64,000 nucleotides of DNA from Durusdinium trenchii (GCA_963970005.1 CAXAMN010022873.1:264035-328034), one strand, 5' to 3'; counted from the first letter of the stretch, positions 44,201 to 57,199 are shown. Numbers and translations are program-made. The notes: generated by a model not told the origin, from the letters alone.

Positions 44201-46925
44201 CTTTGCAGTGGGATAGGTGTATCTGTATCTACGCTGCCGACCACCATGGCCTTGTCTAAGTTGATGTGTACAATGATGGGGGCCAGCTCCCGGATCCAAG
44301 CCAACACCATGTGGAGATCGGTGTCGGTGTACCCAAGCTTCTTCACACCTCACATGTGAGGTGTAAGCACCATGGCAGCACGGTCACAGCTGGCCGCCAC
44401 CTGCTGTGCCAAGATGCGCTCTTGTAGCTGTGGTAGCGCTCGGATGTGATTCTCCTCCGCCAAATGCCGGATGTGGCGAATCGCAGCCTGGCGCGATTCG
44501 GCGATTCGCAGGCGATTCGAGTGAGTCCGGAGAAACGAAGCTTCAACACGCTACAAGTGCCCCCCAAAAATTATCTTCATATGGTGGTCAATCACTATTA
44601 TTTCATGATGGAATGGCCATGGTTTGGACAGCATCCAAAGGGTTGTTGTATAAAACCCCTCACACGGACCTTTAGATCAACTCCCTGGTGGTGATGGTGG
44701 TGGATGGGGGTTCGCAAGCTGCGTGGCTATCATTTCTTTCTCAGCTGCTCTACAAACGATTATTCCATACAAGACCGACCAGATTGTGCCCGGTGGCCCA
44801 CAGTGGTGGAAGAAAGGCTTTACAACCAGTTTCACTCCCAGAATAGAAGGTAGCCAGTTGACAAATAACCTTTATATCCAAATGGAGCCTTGGAAAGGGC
44901 AAAGCCAGAATGCCCAAGCTGCCATGGACGACACATAGATCTATATAATTACTTGAGCACACGCACACACACAGCACCCCCCATCATGGAATCAGTGGAC
45001 AAAAGGCCCAAGTGTAAACGTGTGTGAACATAGTACAGCAGTTTGTCAGGATAACAAGCTTTGGCAGGAATCAAGAACAGTAGAACCAGTAGGACAGTGG
45101 GATTCTGTGATAAAGTAAGCTCAGGCTTCGTTCTAGTATGTGGTTGCACGATAGTCATGCTGAACCAGTGTGAAGCCAAATTGCATCACCTTGTCAAGAA
45201 GGATAAGTAGTGTTGCAGTAGGACTTGCGGAGGCTTTTTGTGATGTCCTTTTCTGCAACCTGGCCATGGAGAGTTCCCCCGCCTGTTGGCATGGGCGCAT
45301 AGCTGCCGCACTATCCTCAGAAAGAACAAGTTGCCGGGTGCTCAATGTGTAGCCAATGAAAAAAGAACCTCCGTCGACACCTACAACTTAGTGTGATTTC
45401 CCATCAGAGTTTCGACAAGAAGTGTACGGTCTAGATATAGACCCCCAAAGAAATAGACAAGTACATCACCACAAACAAATGCATTGGAAACCGTGCCACT
45501 ATCTACTTGGGGATCGCATGGGATCGCTGTACAAATGACCTTTCAATGGCACATGGCATGGAGGTCCGTCGCCTCGATCCCTGAGCTCTGCTCTTTCTTA
45601 AGGCCGCCACCAATTCGGACTCACTAGCTGTCAATCGCCAGTGAGCCTGAGCCTCTGGGGAAATGCCGCTTTCCTGACACATCCAATCTTATAGATCTTA
45701 TAGCTGTTCTCTAGTGGGTCCCAAAAATGGATCAGAACGGTAGGCTTAAAAGGATTCACACGGATTCAATCGACCAAATGAGGCCCCGGGGTTCACATCC
45801 ACTCCAACCAGGTAGCGTGCAAACCATGTGCAACTGGAACACGCCCCTGGTCGTAGGTGCTTGGCATGTCCATGTTCCATCGCCTGGTCGTCCTCACTAT
45901 ATAATTTTTCTCGGCAGCATGAGTTCCCGTGCCTGGAGCAGGATTCTCAAGCGCTCAGGGTCGTGGGCAGAGCCTGTGAAATCTGAACGCTCCTGCAATC
46001 CGGCGACACGGGAATCATAGCAAACCCCGCCCTCCAAAAAACCTTCATGTACAACTTCTGATCGAAAATATGGAGGCTGACACTGGCCCATTCCCACCTA
46101 CTACTCGGTGACTTCCAGTCTATAGAGATTGCAAAGTTGTATTCGCAATTATTGGCAGGTCTGGATTTGCACATCTATATGGATGTATGGATGTGGTCCA
46201 AAAACTGACTAAATGAACATCCTCAGGCAAAACTGCACGGTTCAATTTGTGGATGTTCACAAAGGGTTCAAGGCTTTAAGCTATAACTGTAAGATGCTTC
46301 TGTTGTGCAACCCACATGCCGACCCAGCGACAAGCTTCAATCCCCATCTCGGCTGTGAACGTATGCAACCTCATTTGCCCGCACATGTATGCTGCGTCAA
46401 TGCCTACAATATACTACATACACAGTATATCTATTCACTTGTTTGCTTAACTTGTTGGATCACCAGTATCTGTCCTGGATCTGCTTCCTCCTAACCTCGA
46501 AAAGCTTGCTGCTGCCGCCTGAGGATGGGTTCAACTGGTTCAAAGTCCAAATGGGACGAAGGCAAAGCAAACAACTGAATCCTTCACTGGTGGGAAGAGC
46601 ATGGAAGAACTGCTTACTTTTATGTCCCCACTGGGGTGAGAGACAACTGCAGCCGAAGCCTAGCTTGCCAACATAGTGGAGGAACTCATCGAATGATACA
46701 CATCCGTCTCCATCTTTGTCCTGCACGTTCCGAGGCGCCACCAACGTGTGGTAAATAATGTGACTCAAAAAAATCTTCCTGGTGATCTAAAAGTCTCAAA
46801 CTTTCTGGGGATTGAAGAGACCCCAGTCCAGGACTTTGGTAATCTTGGCCACGTCATCTTGCGAATCAGGAAATCCCAAGTAGTCCAGCATGAACTGCAC
46901 CTGCGCCAGGTTGGAACTGGGACAG
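41266..46925 (-). CDS. Multi-exon gene: EF-hand plus DUF3626-like region
   Basis: Minus-strand exons, in reading order: 46,829-46,925 (VQFMLDYLGFPD); 46,660-46,720 (DKDGDGCVSFDEF, a perfect EF-hand calcium loop); 46,464-46,518 (SSKLFEVRRKQIQDRYW); possibly 45,900-45,990; 44,401-44,515 (AAIRHIRHLAEEN); 44,245-44,340 (ELAPIIVHINLDK); 43,921-43,941; 43,698-43,779 (HYRNQFETNTSGG); 43,373-43,480 (RPKYGVQNIWND); 43,189-43,270 (YIVLKDVRLRCT); 42,851-42,892 (LAVLDYYAHVL); 42,076-42,109; 41,862-41,917; 41,537-41,607 (AQLHGEVDLKKHV); 41,266-41,332 (GWKLKWMD). A small exon between 42,851 and 42,109 seems missing. The IVHINLD, HYRNQFET and KYGVQN blocks resemble bacterial DUF3626 proteins and larger dinoflagellate relatives; biochemical role unknown. 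The EF-hand suggests calcium control. Donors are GT, GC and GA. Frames join in phase wherever both ends were found. Confidence 0.72.
43921..43941 (-). other. 21-nt micro-exon of the EF-hand/DUF3626-like gene
   Basis: Bounded by GCCAG on its left (minus-strand sense) and a GA donor on its right, it encodes VGKFFVE in phase 0. It joins INLDKAM of the exon before to DSHYRNQF of the exon after, restoring the expected family sequence. Inferred from frame and conservation only. Confidence 0.55.
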
Positions 46926-47049
46926 TCTTGTGTGCAATTGTACATGGAGGAGACAACGGCCCCTGCATGCTACAAGGTCTACAAGATCCTAGTTACTGGT
47001 TTTGCCATATCGCCCGAAACGGGGCTGCCATCTCACCTCCAACAATTGT

Positions 47050-47195
47050 TGTCGATCCTGCAAATAGAGTCCACAAATTTATACAAGTTCTGATTGGCCA
47101 CTGATCTGGTCAAATCAGTTGTGTATGCTGTCTGCCTGATCAGTGACAAGCCCAAACTCTCCAGATCAGTGCGGAAGCGCTGGTATTGGCCCGTA
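47050..47195 (-). CDS. Exon-like block, possibly the 5' part of the EF-hand gene
   Basis: The frame encodes FRTDLESLGLSLIRQTAY and VANQNLYKFVDSICR, with a possible GA donor after the last residue. It lies about 120 bases upstream of the EF-hand gene's first recognised exon and has the same direction, so it is probably an exon of that gene. Confidence 0.4.
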
Positions 47196-47498
47196 TCTTG
47201 GGAGAGAACCGAACGTGCGGTCCGTCCTGAACATGCAAACGTCCTCGCCTCCTCGCAAGTATTGTAATATAGGATATATATATATACATATATATACATA
47301 TATATATAGAGGTTCCCAACCAAATAAACTTAACACACTAATGTCAAGCCACCCTGGGTCCTGGATCAATTTGACCCCCAAAATCATCTGGTAGTCGTTT
47401 GTGGAAAACCCTCATCTCAGCTGAAGGTGCTCACAGGTGTCTTACTCTCTCTCTCTCTCTCTGCGGGGTTATCGTCTACGTTATTCTCTACTTCAGTG

Positions 47499-48779
47499 TC
47501 AGCACTGGTAATCTCGCTCAGGAACTTTTGCCGCTGATGCTGAAACAAGCGCACAACTTTTGAGGGCCGCTTTTGGCTTACACTCTGTGCAAGAATACTT
47601 CCGCTTTCCATGAAAACACATCTTTGCACCCCCGCAGGTGGCGCACTGGATTAGAAGCCTCTGATGGCAACAAAAGCTCAGATTATTGACATAGCCCTTC
47701 ACTACATGTCCACCATCTAGCCTTTGCCAGCCGCACCGTTTCTTGAGTTTTCGCTGGCATTTGCTGTGACCTTCTTTGGGGCCAATCAGTGAACGTATCA
47801 AAGTCTTGGGATTCTCGAAATGCCAACTGCTCGTGATACGTCGGGAACACTCCAAACACCTCAAGGTTATGGCGGTGCCCTGAGAGACTGTTGGCAAAGC
47901 CTGGATCAGTGCAGAAATGTGCAGAAGACTCGTAGACCTTGCGCGAGAAGCCTGACCAGCGACGTTCCCTTTGGTCGCGCGACGCAGTCTTGGGCGAAAC
48001 TGTCCTGTTCAGGGCTGGATGGCAGGACAACAGTCGCCGTAGTCGCTGCCACTGCTTCAGGACAGCTGTTCCCGGAGTTCTCGCACTCTTCGGTTTCTGG
48101 TCAAATCGTTGAATCAAAGAAAGCATGTAGGAGATGGCAGCTTACACCGCCCGGAATGTGCAAGAGTCTTGCAGGTCCAAATGTTTCAAAGCGCGAATCA
48201 GAATTTGTCGCACACGCCATTGAAGCTGCAATTTGTCCTGGCCGTCTTTAGCAGTTGTTTCGCAAGACTAGCTCCATGTTGTAAAATTGGTGGGCGTAAC
48301 CAACTTGCACACTTCCGCACCAACCGACAAATGGCATCACCATCCAGGTTTGAATGGCTGAGCAAGTTGCCTAACAGCATCTCAGCCTCCACAACTAGTT
48401 GCAGCTGCTCTCCCTGACAAGCATTGTTGAAACGCAAGCTGTGACGTTCCAAGCGGCGAACCTGACTCTGGGAAGCCGATATACTTGAAATAATCACATG
48501 ATCACCATTTGACTTACCAGTTCTCGCCGTCGGAATTGATACGTTCAGTCCTTTCTCACCGATATTCACTCTGCTATCCAAATTTGACATTCCAGAACCT
48601 TCCTCCTGTCCAAAGGGTTGCGGAAGAACGTCTACAGCGTCCAGATGGGCAACGTCCTTTTGCATTCTGAAGCGGACTTGTTGACCAACCCGCAGGAACA
48701 CAAACGATTTTGAGAAGGGAATGTGTCTCGGAACGCTCGCAGGGGGTTGATGCTGCTGCACCCAATACCCCGCCACCAT
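47499..48779 (-). CDS. Exon-like blocks including a zinc-binding Cys/His motif, unrecognised gene
   Basis: 48,198-48,779 is a 193-codon open frame with FVFLRVGQQVRFRMQKD. At its end a second frame gives the helix-like DKLQLQWRVRQILIRALKHL, so an intron or one-base shift lies near 48,260. 47,683-48,126 continues with VFPTYHEQLAFRESQDFD. 47,540-47,660 contains C-x2-C, GGAKMCFHGKRKYSCTEC: a Cys/His pattern with the HG-R-K-x2-C-x2-C form seen in repeated zinc-binding motifs of algae and protists. No full family match. A CT microsatellite follows at 47,445-47,462. Confidence 0.4.
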
Positions 48780-49382
48780 CGTAATTGAGCTGACACACGC
48801 GCCCCCTCAGAAAGGCCATCTGATCATTTCGAGCAAACCGGCACTAGTGCACCCAATCCAATATACAGGTCGGCGAAGCTTTGAATATCTTTGAGCCATG
48901 AGATGGGAACTGTAGTCCACACGAATAGTAATGTTTTTTTGTTCTATCTGCAAGTCTGCTGTAAGCTGCTTCGAGCCCGGAAAAGTGGTTACTTAATGTT
49001 ATTTAAAATTTATATATCACCATTGTGATAATGCGCGGACAACATCCTTTTAAGTGCAGTTCTTTGGCCAGTGCTACACCGTGGTGATCCCTATCCGCAC
49101 AAAAAGCGAGCGAAAAAAGCCCACGCCCGTGCCTCCGAGCCCGCAAGCTTTCCGCTGCCATCCGTGTCAAACCTGTCGACCCACCAGGTGTCCGGTGTCC
49201 ATCGACGAAGGCCGATAGGAAATGAAGGCTGCGGATTGTGATATCAGCTTAGTTGTTTCAAGTTTCAGTGGTAGCTAATTGAACAAGTTATGGTGTGCTA
49301 TCTTGGGCACCAGAATATCTCGGAAAACAGTATGGTTTTGATACGATGCGCAAACTTGCACGATCCGTTGTCTCAAGGACAG

Positions 49383-50108
49383 CTACAATTTGCCGCCAAG
49401 TCGCTTGTTGAAAGCAGCTGCAATCATCTTCTCCTCACTGTCCAGCTGCATGGTCAAAATGTCCAGGCCGTTCTGTGCCTGGCTGCGAAGCCGCATCAAA
49501 CTAACTCCCACTTCAGCAAATGTTTTCCTTTTGAGGATGCACTGGAACATGGACGTCTGAAGTTTGAAGTGCCAATCTCCTTCTGGCCATTCTTCCAATT
49601 CCACTACAGGTCTTCCATGCACAGTATATGCACAGTACTATGCACAGTATATAGGCTTTTGCAAATTTCCATACTAAACTCGGCTTATTTGCGGATCTGG
49701 TCATCATGCAGGGTTTGGATTTAGAGGTCGGTTATTCAACGATCCGCCTAGAGGTCACCGGAGCTACTGCACCTCGTCAGCCTCACCCTTCATGATGGCT
49801 TTGCAGCACTCTTGCACAAAGTATGCCAGTTGGTGCTCCTGTGAAGGTCTCGAAGAACTTGCAAAAAGGAACTCTCCGAGAACTCCGATAACGTGTCCTC
49901 CTTCTGCAAGTACGGACGCTTCTGGAAGAGCTCTAACAACTTCTCCTGAAGACAACCCGCACCGCCCACACCGCCTGTTCCAGTTTCTTCATACGAAGGT
50001 AATCAGCGAAATGGTCCTGGTGTGCCTTGCACTCAGCTGCGACCCTCATGTTGGCAAGGTCCACCATCGAGGTGAAGGTCACTTCATTGGCATCCTCGAG
50101 CATTTAGA
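49383..50108 (-). CDS. Three exon-like blocks, unrecognised gene
   Basis: In reading order: about 49,960-50,108 (LEDANEVTFTSMVDLANMRV and HFADYLRMKKLEQAVWAVR, helical); 49,764-49,945 (GGHVIGVLGEFLF and LAYFVQECCKAIM); 49,383-49,640 (WPEGDWHFKLQTSMFQCILK and LRSQAQNGLDILTMQLDSEE). Each has clean amino-acid composition and possible AG/GT-type borders. No domain recognised. Direction agrees with the EF-hand gene to the left, and they may be its upstream exons or a separate gene. Confidence 0.45.
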
Positions 50109-51479
50109 CACTAATCTGTCAACTGAACACACACACAAATAACTGTATATATATATATGTGTATATATATACAATAGGTACCATTCGGTCGGTATAAGTA
50201 TACACAGGGAAATATAACACTTTATAGAATGTATATAACTTTGGAGGCTTTTCTCACTATACATAAATGTTGCAATCTTGTCAATTTTTCTTAGTATTTT
50301 CTGGCCCATCCTGACCAGAGGGAGCTGCACAGCAGCCTCCTAAGGCCTCCCACGTCTTGCTAAGGAATTCCATGGCCGTGTGCCGTGCCACCAGTCGCAG
50401 GCTTGGGCTGATCGCAGCTTTGGAACAAATAACTTTGCGGTGCTCTCTGTAACTGCAAGTGGCACTATTCCATCAATGCTCTCTGAATTTCACACGACTC
50501 AGCGGCTGAGCTTTTCTGCGACTGCACGCCCGGCACGTAGTCTCTGTGTGTATTTGAAGCATCACGATCACTTTCTAATTGATTTTTGACCTGTATGGTG
50601 CACTTCAATGGGGGCACTAGATTGAAAGAATGGATGAGTGGATCAGTTACTAGCAAATGCCTATTCTGGCGCCGAATTTAGGCCCAGGTTAACTATCAGG
50701 TGCCGCATTTAGGCCCGGGGTGGCTGAGTTAGCCACTCCGCGAAAACCTCGCAAGCCACTTCGGCGAGCTTCATGGCCTGGCACAAGTCATGTTCATCTG
50801 AACACAAAACATAAACTCGTCGTAGGGCATGAAGTCTCTGCAATTTGGGGAAGCAATGGAAGCAACTGTCGTCTCGCCCACGCTAGAATAGCGAATAGCG
50901 CGGAGAACATGCTAAGCTAAGCCTAAGCACACGGCCTGGCAGTGACCCCCTGCCGGAGCAATGAAGGACAATGACAGAAACATTGGAAGGATGTCATTGT
51001 ATCATAGCTGCGGCAGAAGTGCATGTCAATCTTGGATTTGGATATGTTCGGAATTGATGTGTGGATTTGATATCACTTCTCGCTCGGATTTAAATCTCAG
51101 TACCAGCTACATGTTGATCTCAAAGATTCCATTTTTCGAATCTCAACTAATGTCCGTAGCGCCCTGCCTTCCGCAACAGGTAAGCGTAGTGTACGCTGCC
51201 ACCTCACGCATGTGCAGACTTCGCGGTCTTCAAGACCTCTTCAAGACCTTGAACAACCTATCCTTTCGACGCAATGGTCGACCATTTGTGGCCTGGGATC
51301 TTCACGGGGATCGGCACCTGCAAAGAATGGATCATTGAATAACATTTTGGTTTATCCTATTATCTGTACCAGTGGATGATGATGGTTAGCAAAGGCCTTG
51401 TTCAAAAATGATTATAATTGTTTACTGACTGTCACAGGCAATAGGACAAACCCTAGAATAAATTCTCCAATTTCAATCG
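50109..51479. other. No recognised gene; AT microsatellite
   Basis: A TA/TG microsatellite lies at about 50,143-50,175. A plus-strand open frame of 125 codons at 50,961-51,338 has no motif. Nothing firm. Confidence 0.3.
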
Positions 51480-53103
51480 TTCGAAGTGGTCTTGAAAAAC
51501 ATTGTTTGGCCAAACAGGCTCTGGCGGGACTTGATGTCTGCGTGGTATGCCGTACAATTTCAGAAGGCGTGGAGGCACTCCCATGCCTGCTTGATGGCAA
51601 AGTTCAGGCCTTTTCCCTTGAAGTATTCCGTCCTGTGGGAAACAACAATGTAGGCATTTGCAACTAGCGTGGTCCAAGGGGAGGAGCAAATCCGGCAAAC
51701 CCAGTACTGGTACAGGGCAATCATGGCAGTCATTCAGAAAATTAACAGAATCTTCTGTGGTGCTATAATACGATGCACAGGACAAGTGCCGCTGCTTGTG
51801 TCATGATTGTCATGGATTCAAGCTTGTGATGAAAACCAAAAATCTTGCACGCCTGGTGTTTGGAACGCCGTAACTTACGCAAAGAAACCTGCCGTGACAC
51901 AGCCAAAGGTGAGAGGTCTCTTGGTCCGTTGCTGCAACAAATTGCTTTCAGTCTGGTCATTCCTCAAGCAACTAGCATGAGGCTTAGTATGAAAATATGT
52001 AAGTTCAGCATTCATCTTGTCGGAACCGAATGGAGTTTGAGCAATTGTATGTTGATGTATGCTGAACCACTGAACCTCCTTGAAATGAATATGAATGATG
52101 CGTTCTCCGCTGCAGGTCCTTTTTTCCAGAGCGGCGCTTGGGCTCAGGGTCTGTGACTCTGGCGGACATTCCCGGAATGTGTGCACGAGGACATGTGGAT
52201 ACCGAACATGTAGCCATGCTATCAATGCGGCCGTGGTGTCCCAATTGACCTAAATGAATGCAAACAAATCCATCATAATCCATCTTGTTACTTGTTCGTA
52301 TTTCCAGGATTGTCCAGCTCAAAGGAATCCAGCACAGGTGTCAAGCTGCAAGAGCCTCTCACGTATTCCATGGCCAGAGGTCTCTGAAGGAGTCCCTGTC
52401 AGGATCCTTGGATGCAGTGCAGCCCGGGTTTAGTTCCAGTCTGTGGCTGCATCTCACAGACTGGTCATGTGAATGCCAAGGAGCACAAGGGCGCCCAAGA
52501 GAAAACCTGGGCAGGAAAAGTACTTGAGGGCATTTGGCCCCAAGAGGGATACAAAGTAAGAACCAAGTAAGCTCTTGAACTTGCTCTTGCCATCTGCTGC
52601 CTTGCCTTGAAAGATTCGTATATATATATATAACGAGAAACCCGTTGAGTTCTACCTGTGCCAAGGTCTGCCAAATGAAGTCCCAAGGAACTCAAGAGTG
52701 CTTTGATGTCTTGCCGCGCTTGGCATCCAGCATATCGTCCGAGAAAGTCCTGTGGGCATCGACTTGTATCCGTCGAAGTGACCTCAAACAATGGAGCATC
52801 CCGGGCATCTCAAATGGCAACAACGTTGCCGTGTCCCCCTGAAAAATGTGTTCTATCGAATAGTGTCCTTTATACTGTCTACTGGCTATCTGCAACTCTA
52901 GGCCTCTAGGCCCCTTCTTCAGGGCACCTGCAGCTGCCGGAAATTTGTAGAAACTACATGCCGCACTTGTACAGTACAAGATTCGGCTACTACGTTGCCG
53001 AAGCTCTTGCAACCAAGTTCACGCTCAAACACAGGCAAAGAATGGGCTTGGTGGTGCAAAGGAAACACACACACACATACATAACAGTGCATAATGTATA
53101 TAC

Positions 53104-53134
<31 letters not shown>

Positions 53135-53616
53135 CATATATGTATATATATATATATGAGAGCGCATGTTGGGATCATTCTTCGGTGCATTCGTGAAGTT
53201 TGGAGGCCTCCGTGTGTATGGAATCTGCGTGTTATGGTGTATTTGGTGATTATTGGATGTTATTAGCATTGAGGTAACCAGTAGGACTGATTTCGTTGAT
53301 CTTCGCCTGACAATCTGAAAAGCCTGGTCAACGAATGCTCAGCAGGACAAATGAAGCGGCCCAACCCAAAAAATACCAAAGCCAGTCGAAGACGGCCACC
53401 ATTGTGCCAAGTTGCAATGCCCAAGTTGTGAAGTGTGCAAAGCAAAAGGCCGGCCAGCATCATGGTAAGTAAACCTGTCCGTTTCAAACATCGGTGAACA
53501 CGTCGGTGTTGTGATTGATCAAATGGGTATTGAGATAGCATACTATTCCCCTGACAGTCGAAGTATGTCGAAATCACTTGCTCTTCATCGTTTTGCCACT
53601 GAAAAATCCATCTCAA
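51480..53616 (-). CDS. Exon-like blocks with membrane segments, unrecognised gene(s)
   Basis: In reading order: about 53,310-53,470, where one frame gives FTTWALQLGTMVAVFDWLWY followed by FLGWAASFVLLSIR, a likely pair of membrane segments; about 52,630-52,815 (DAPLFEVTSTDTSRCPQDFL and DIKALLSSLGLHLADLG), ending at a GT donor; about 52,450-52,560 (FLLGALVLLGIHM, hydrophobic); about 51,570-51,665 (EYFKGKGLNFAIKQAWECL). A (CA)n/(TA)n microsatellite at 53,066-53,157 lies in an intron between the first two. A membrane protein is likely; no family assigned. Confidence 0.35.
53066..53157. repeat. Compound CA/TA microsatellite
   Basis: CACACA followed by alternating TATATA and CATATA units over about 90 bases. 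Similar short TA tracts occur at 47,270-47,310, 50,143-50,175, 52,620-52,632, 57,510-57,526 and 58,142-58,190, mostly in presumed introns. Confidence 0.85.
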
Positions 53617-54719
53617 AAGCTGTCAATGTTGCAGCCATGGCTCACAACACGCCAGTGGCGTAAGCCTAACACAGGCAAGAAGGGAACATTGCTCTACCAC
53701 CTCCTGCACAAACACCTACAAATTCACAGCTTGTTGACAACTATGTTAACACTCTTCGACCAAGTGAGCAGGGATCGTTACTTCATCTGATGCGGGCTGA
53801 GGAACTCCTTGACTCTGTGTTGCTAGCCTCAAGATTGCAAAATGCAATGTGATTCAATTCACCTTGTTCTGGACCCAAAGATAACCCAGAAATCTATATA
53901 TAGGCTCAAGATGACTCACGAATCGGGGCGCCATCTTAAACTCTCGACAAAACCTAGCTTTTGCCTCTTTCGGGCAAGTCTCTGCCCACGAATGTCAGAA
54001 GAATGACTGTTCATCACCGACCTTGGACGAAGAAAAGGGCGACGGACACAGCGTCTACAGGGCGTCTTTGAACTCATAAGCATTCATAAGCAACAGCAAA
54101 CAGCAACTATGTAACCTGCAGACTTCTTTGTGCTTTTGGTGTGAGTATGTCCTACTGTATCCAGCGCACAATTCTGGCAAATCGTACTTCTTGGGAATAA
54201 GACGTGGGCGGAGATGAGAGATGGAACTGAATGGAAAATGGAAGGGAGCTGAAAGCGATTGGTTCCGCTGAAAGCTCCCTATACACCTGACCTGCTTGGA
54301 CAGAAAAGCTGCGGCCATAAATCCTTGCGTGCGCATGGACTCACTAGTCAATCACCCGACCCTAGCCTTACAAAAGCCTTTCAGCATTTCTGCACACGAG
54401 AAAAAGAGGCAACACTTCAACTTCAGGGTGGGCGCACGTGCCGCGAGGTCTGAGGATTCTCTGAACCTGTGGCATCTCGTCCACGCTCACAGCGATCAAA
54501 CGGACATGACGTGCGGGTTCGCCCGTGGCGACACATGGAGAAACCGCCACCCAGCATGGCTAGGTTGAGAGGTTAATCTAGTCAGTCCTTTCTAGCAACA
54601 CTAATAGCACTGAGGTCGCTTACAGTAGGGCTTCATTATACAGGTCAAAAAACAGGATCTTTCCTCGTGGTCTGCTGCTGCACTCTCCTGCAGCATAAAT
54701 CAATCCCACCACGGAAACG

Positions 54720-57110
54720 TAAAGAACTCATGGAAGGGGCTGTATGTTTGCTTCAGGGGTGCGTACATCACTCTTTGCCGATGCTTCTGCATCTCAAAAC
54801 AGCAAGAAATTTGGTTCCTTGGGTCAAGGTTCTGGGCCTCCAATAAGTACTTGTTGATGACCTCAGAGGCATTATCACCTCAGTATGGGCGTTGATTCGA
54901 TCCTTGCACTCTGTACAGTTGTTGAAGAGATCAAGCGAGCCAACAACACAAAACAAGCCAAAATCAACAACAAACAAGATGCACTTAGAGAAAATTGAGA
55001 AATCACCACTTCCTCAAGCCCTTGGTGTTCTTGCATGCTTGTGTATGCCGCTTGTTTGATTGCTACTTGGCCATGCACCGCAAGCGAATGTATCAAGAAC
55101 ACTCTTGTCGATGACGGTGTCGAAACTGCTCTCTGACAAACCTGTTGCCGTAACCCCCAACAACCGCTTTTGCACCACACAATCACTCCACAACAGGCTT
55201 GGGAAACGCAATTCTCAAGAAGCGGCTGCTAGCGGCTAGCAGTCTTGACCCAAGAAGACCACCGGACATCGTGACACGATTTGAACCGGGTTTGTTCCTT
55301 ACTACGAGCCATGTAAGTGTGGAGACTTTCTTGATCTGCAGTTGCGCAGTTTCTTCATTTGAGATGCTGAACTCTCGCCTGTAGAGGTGGCATCCATTTC
55401 GAGCCTTGAGACTTGAGAGCGTCCCGTGCTGGAGCTGGTAGGGTAACAAAGGAGCACGGAGCAAGGCTCGCTATGTCCGAGTCACACACCCATCTTCACA
55501 TCATCTTTGGGGGTCACTGGCTTACTCTACAAACTCATGGACCGTGATGGATCCTGTGTAGTGTGTAGTGCCGCTACCACTGGTGTTGATTAGCAGCGAT
55601 CCAACACCAGTCTGAGCGTTCCGGGCCACTTCAGTTCGGGCCGCATGTCCTTGTTCCTGGCATGTGCGTGACTGGTCTGAATATTGAAAACGGCGGAACC
55701 ATGGGTCTTCAGGATTGCATGAAGGTCTTGATCTATTGTGAACTACTTCTGAATGTGCTCTCCTCTGTGGGCGATGAATATCCAACGGAATCCAACCCAT
55801 TCGTGCACTTGGTGCACTTGACTGAAACACTGTTCGAACAACAGAACACTTTACCTTACTTTACTTCAAGTGATCCCCCACTATGGCATTTCGAGGATCT
55901 GGCGCTCGTGGTTTAGGTCCGGTGGTGCCCACTGCGATCTGCCACTGGTGGTTCGGTCCGGTGGTATCGCTCTCTGGAGCTGGAAGGGAGGCAAAGGAGG
56001 AGAATCAAAAGGTGAAGGAGGGAGAAGAAAAGGGAAGGAGGAGGCGGTGGAAGCAACTTTGATAAAGTCTAACAACCCTCAAATGGCAGGTGGGGAACAA
56101 GGGAAGCCTGTTGAAATCCTGGAAGTGAGACGGCTGACCTCGCGGCCATCTGTTGCACACAAACCTGCAGTCAGCTCATTTTTGCTCTCCCTCTCGTCAT
56201 GACAGACTCGTCTTGTTTTAGCTCTTGCATGTCGGCCTCTGCATTGTCAATGTTTGTAATGTCCTTATAGCCATGGTCATACCTTAGAGATGGTTGAATG
56301 GACAGCAACGTGGCATTGGCAACCTCTGTCACCTAGAAGGCAACTTACAAAAACCATGCTGACAGGTCTGCACAGCGACCGGGCACATTTTCAACTTCAT
56401 ACACTGCTGGTACTGGAAGGAAGTACAGTACCCAGTGCGAGGAGGGCCCTCAAGATCCTTCAAGGCAGTCTCGGATTTAGCGAAACCTTGGCTTCTGGCA
56501 TTGCTTCGGGCAGCAACGAGTTGCCGCATCCCATGTGCAGGATCGAAGCATCTAATCTACCAGAGGTGGCCTGGCAAAGGACTTACGTTCCACATCAAAC
56601 ATAGCCAAAACCACAAATCCACAGGCTTTCAAAACAAGGCATCTGCCGTTTAGATGCATTTAGGGTCATCCGAAGAACACCGCTGCTCTGCCATCATCCC
56701 ATTGTGAAACTGGGTCGCAGAAACCCCTGCCCTGGCCCAAAACATGTCCAGCCCACATTCCATGGAGTTCAAAAATCGGGGAACTGTTGCAAGCAATCAA
56801 ATAACCAACACAACCATTGGCACATACATCTAACATCATATAAGAGCCTCACCATGGCACCAACACATCGATGCTCGAGGACATCGATGCTCGGGCATCA
56901 TCGCATCATCTTCGGATGGTGATGATACGGCCACTGGCGAAATGGCCTCCTTGATGAGGCTTTCAAGCTCTGCAAAGCTCTCAAGCCACTCGAAAGGAGA
57001 AGGATCACTGCGATACCTCCAGGGGTAGTTAGGTAGGGTGACTACACACCTACCCCAAACGGGCTTTCTAAATAGGAACTGCCATGTGGAACATGCCAGC
57101 TCATGCTGAT
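54720..57110 (-). CDS. Series of exon-like blocks, unrecognised gene(s)
   Basis: Blocks with clean protein-like reading: about 56,880-57,040 (YPWRYRSDPSPFEWLESFAE then LESLIKEAISPVAVSSPSED); 56,350-56,510 (FAKSETALKDLEGPP and CQHGFCK); 55,600-55,740 (DLHAILKTHGSAVFNIQTSH and ELKWPGTLRLVLDR); 55,200-55,400 (FSISNEETAQLQIKKVSTLTW); 54,720-54,875 (VINKYLLEAQNLDPRNQISC and HEFFTFPWWD). All read leftward like the genes to the left. None matches a family I know, and I cannot say how many genes they belong to. Confidence 0.35.
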
Positions 57111-57199
57111 CTAGCGATTGGTTGGAGCAGCAAATGCTGGTGTGCACAGGTATAGGAGTATAAGAGCATCAGTGTATGGGCCTAACAAATGAGAACATT

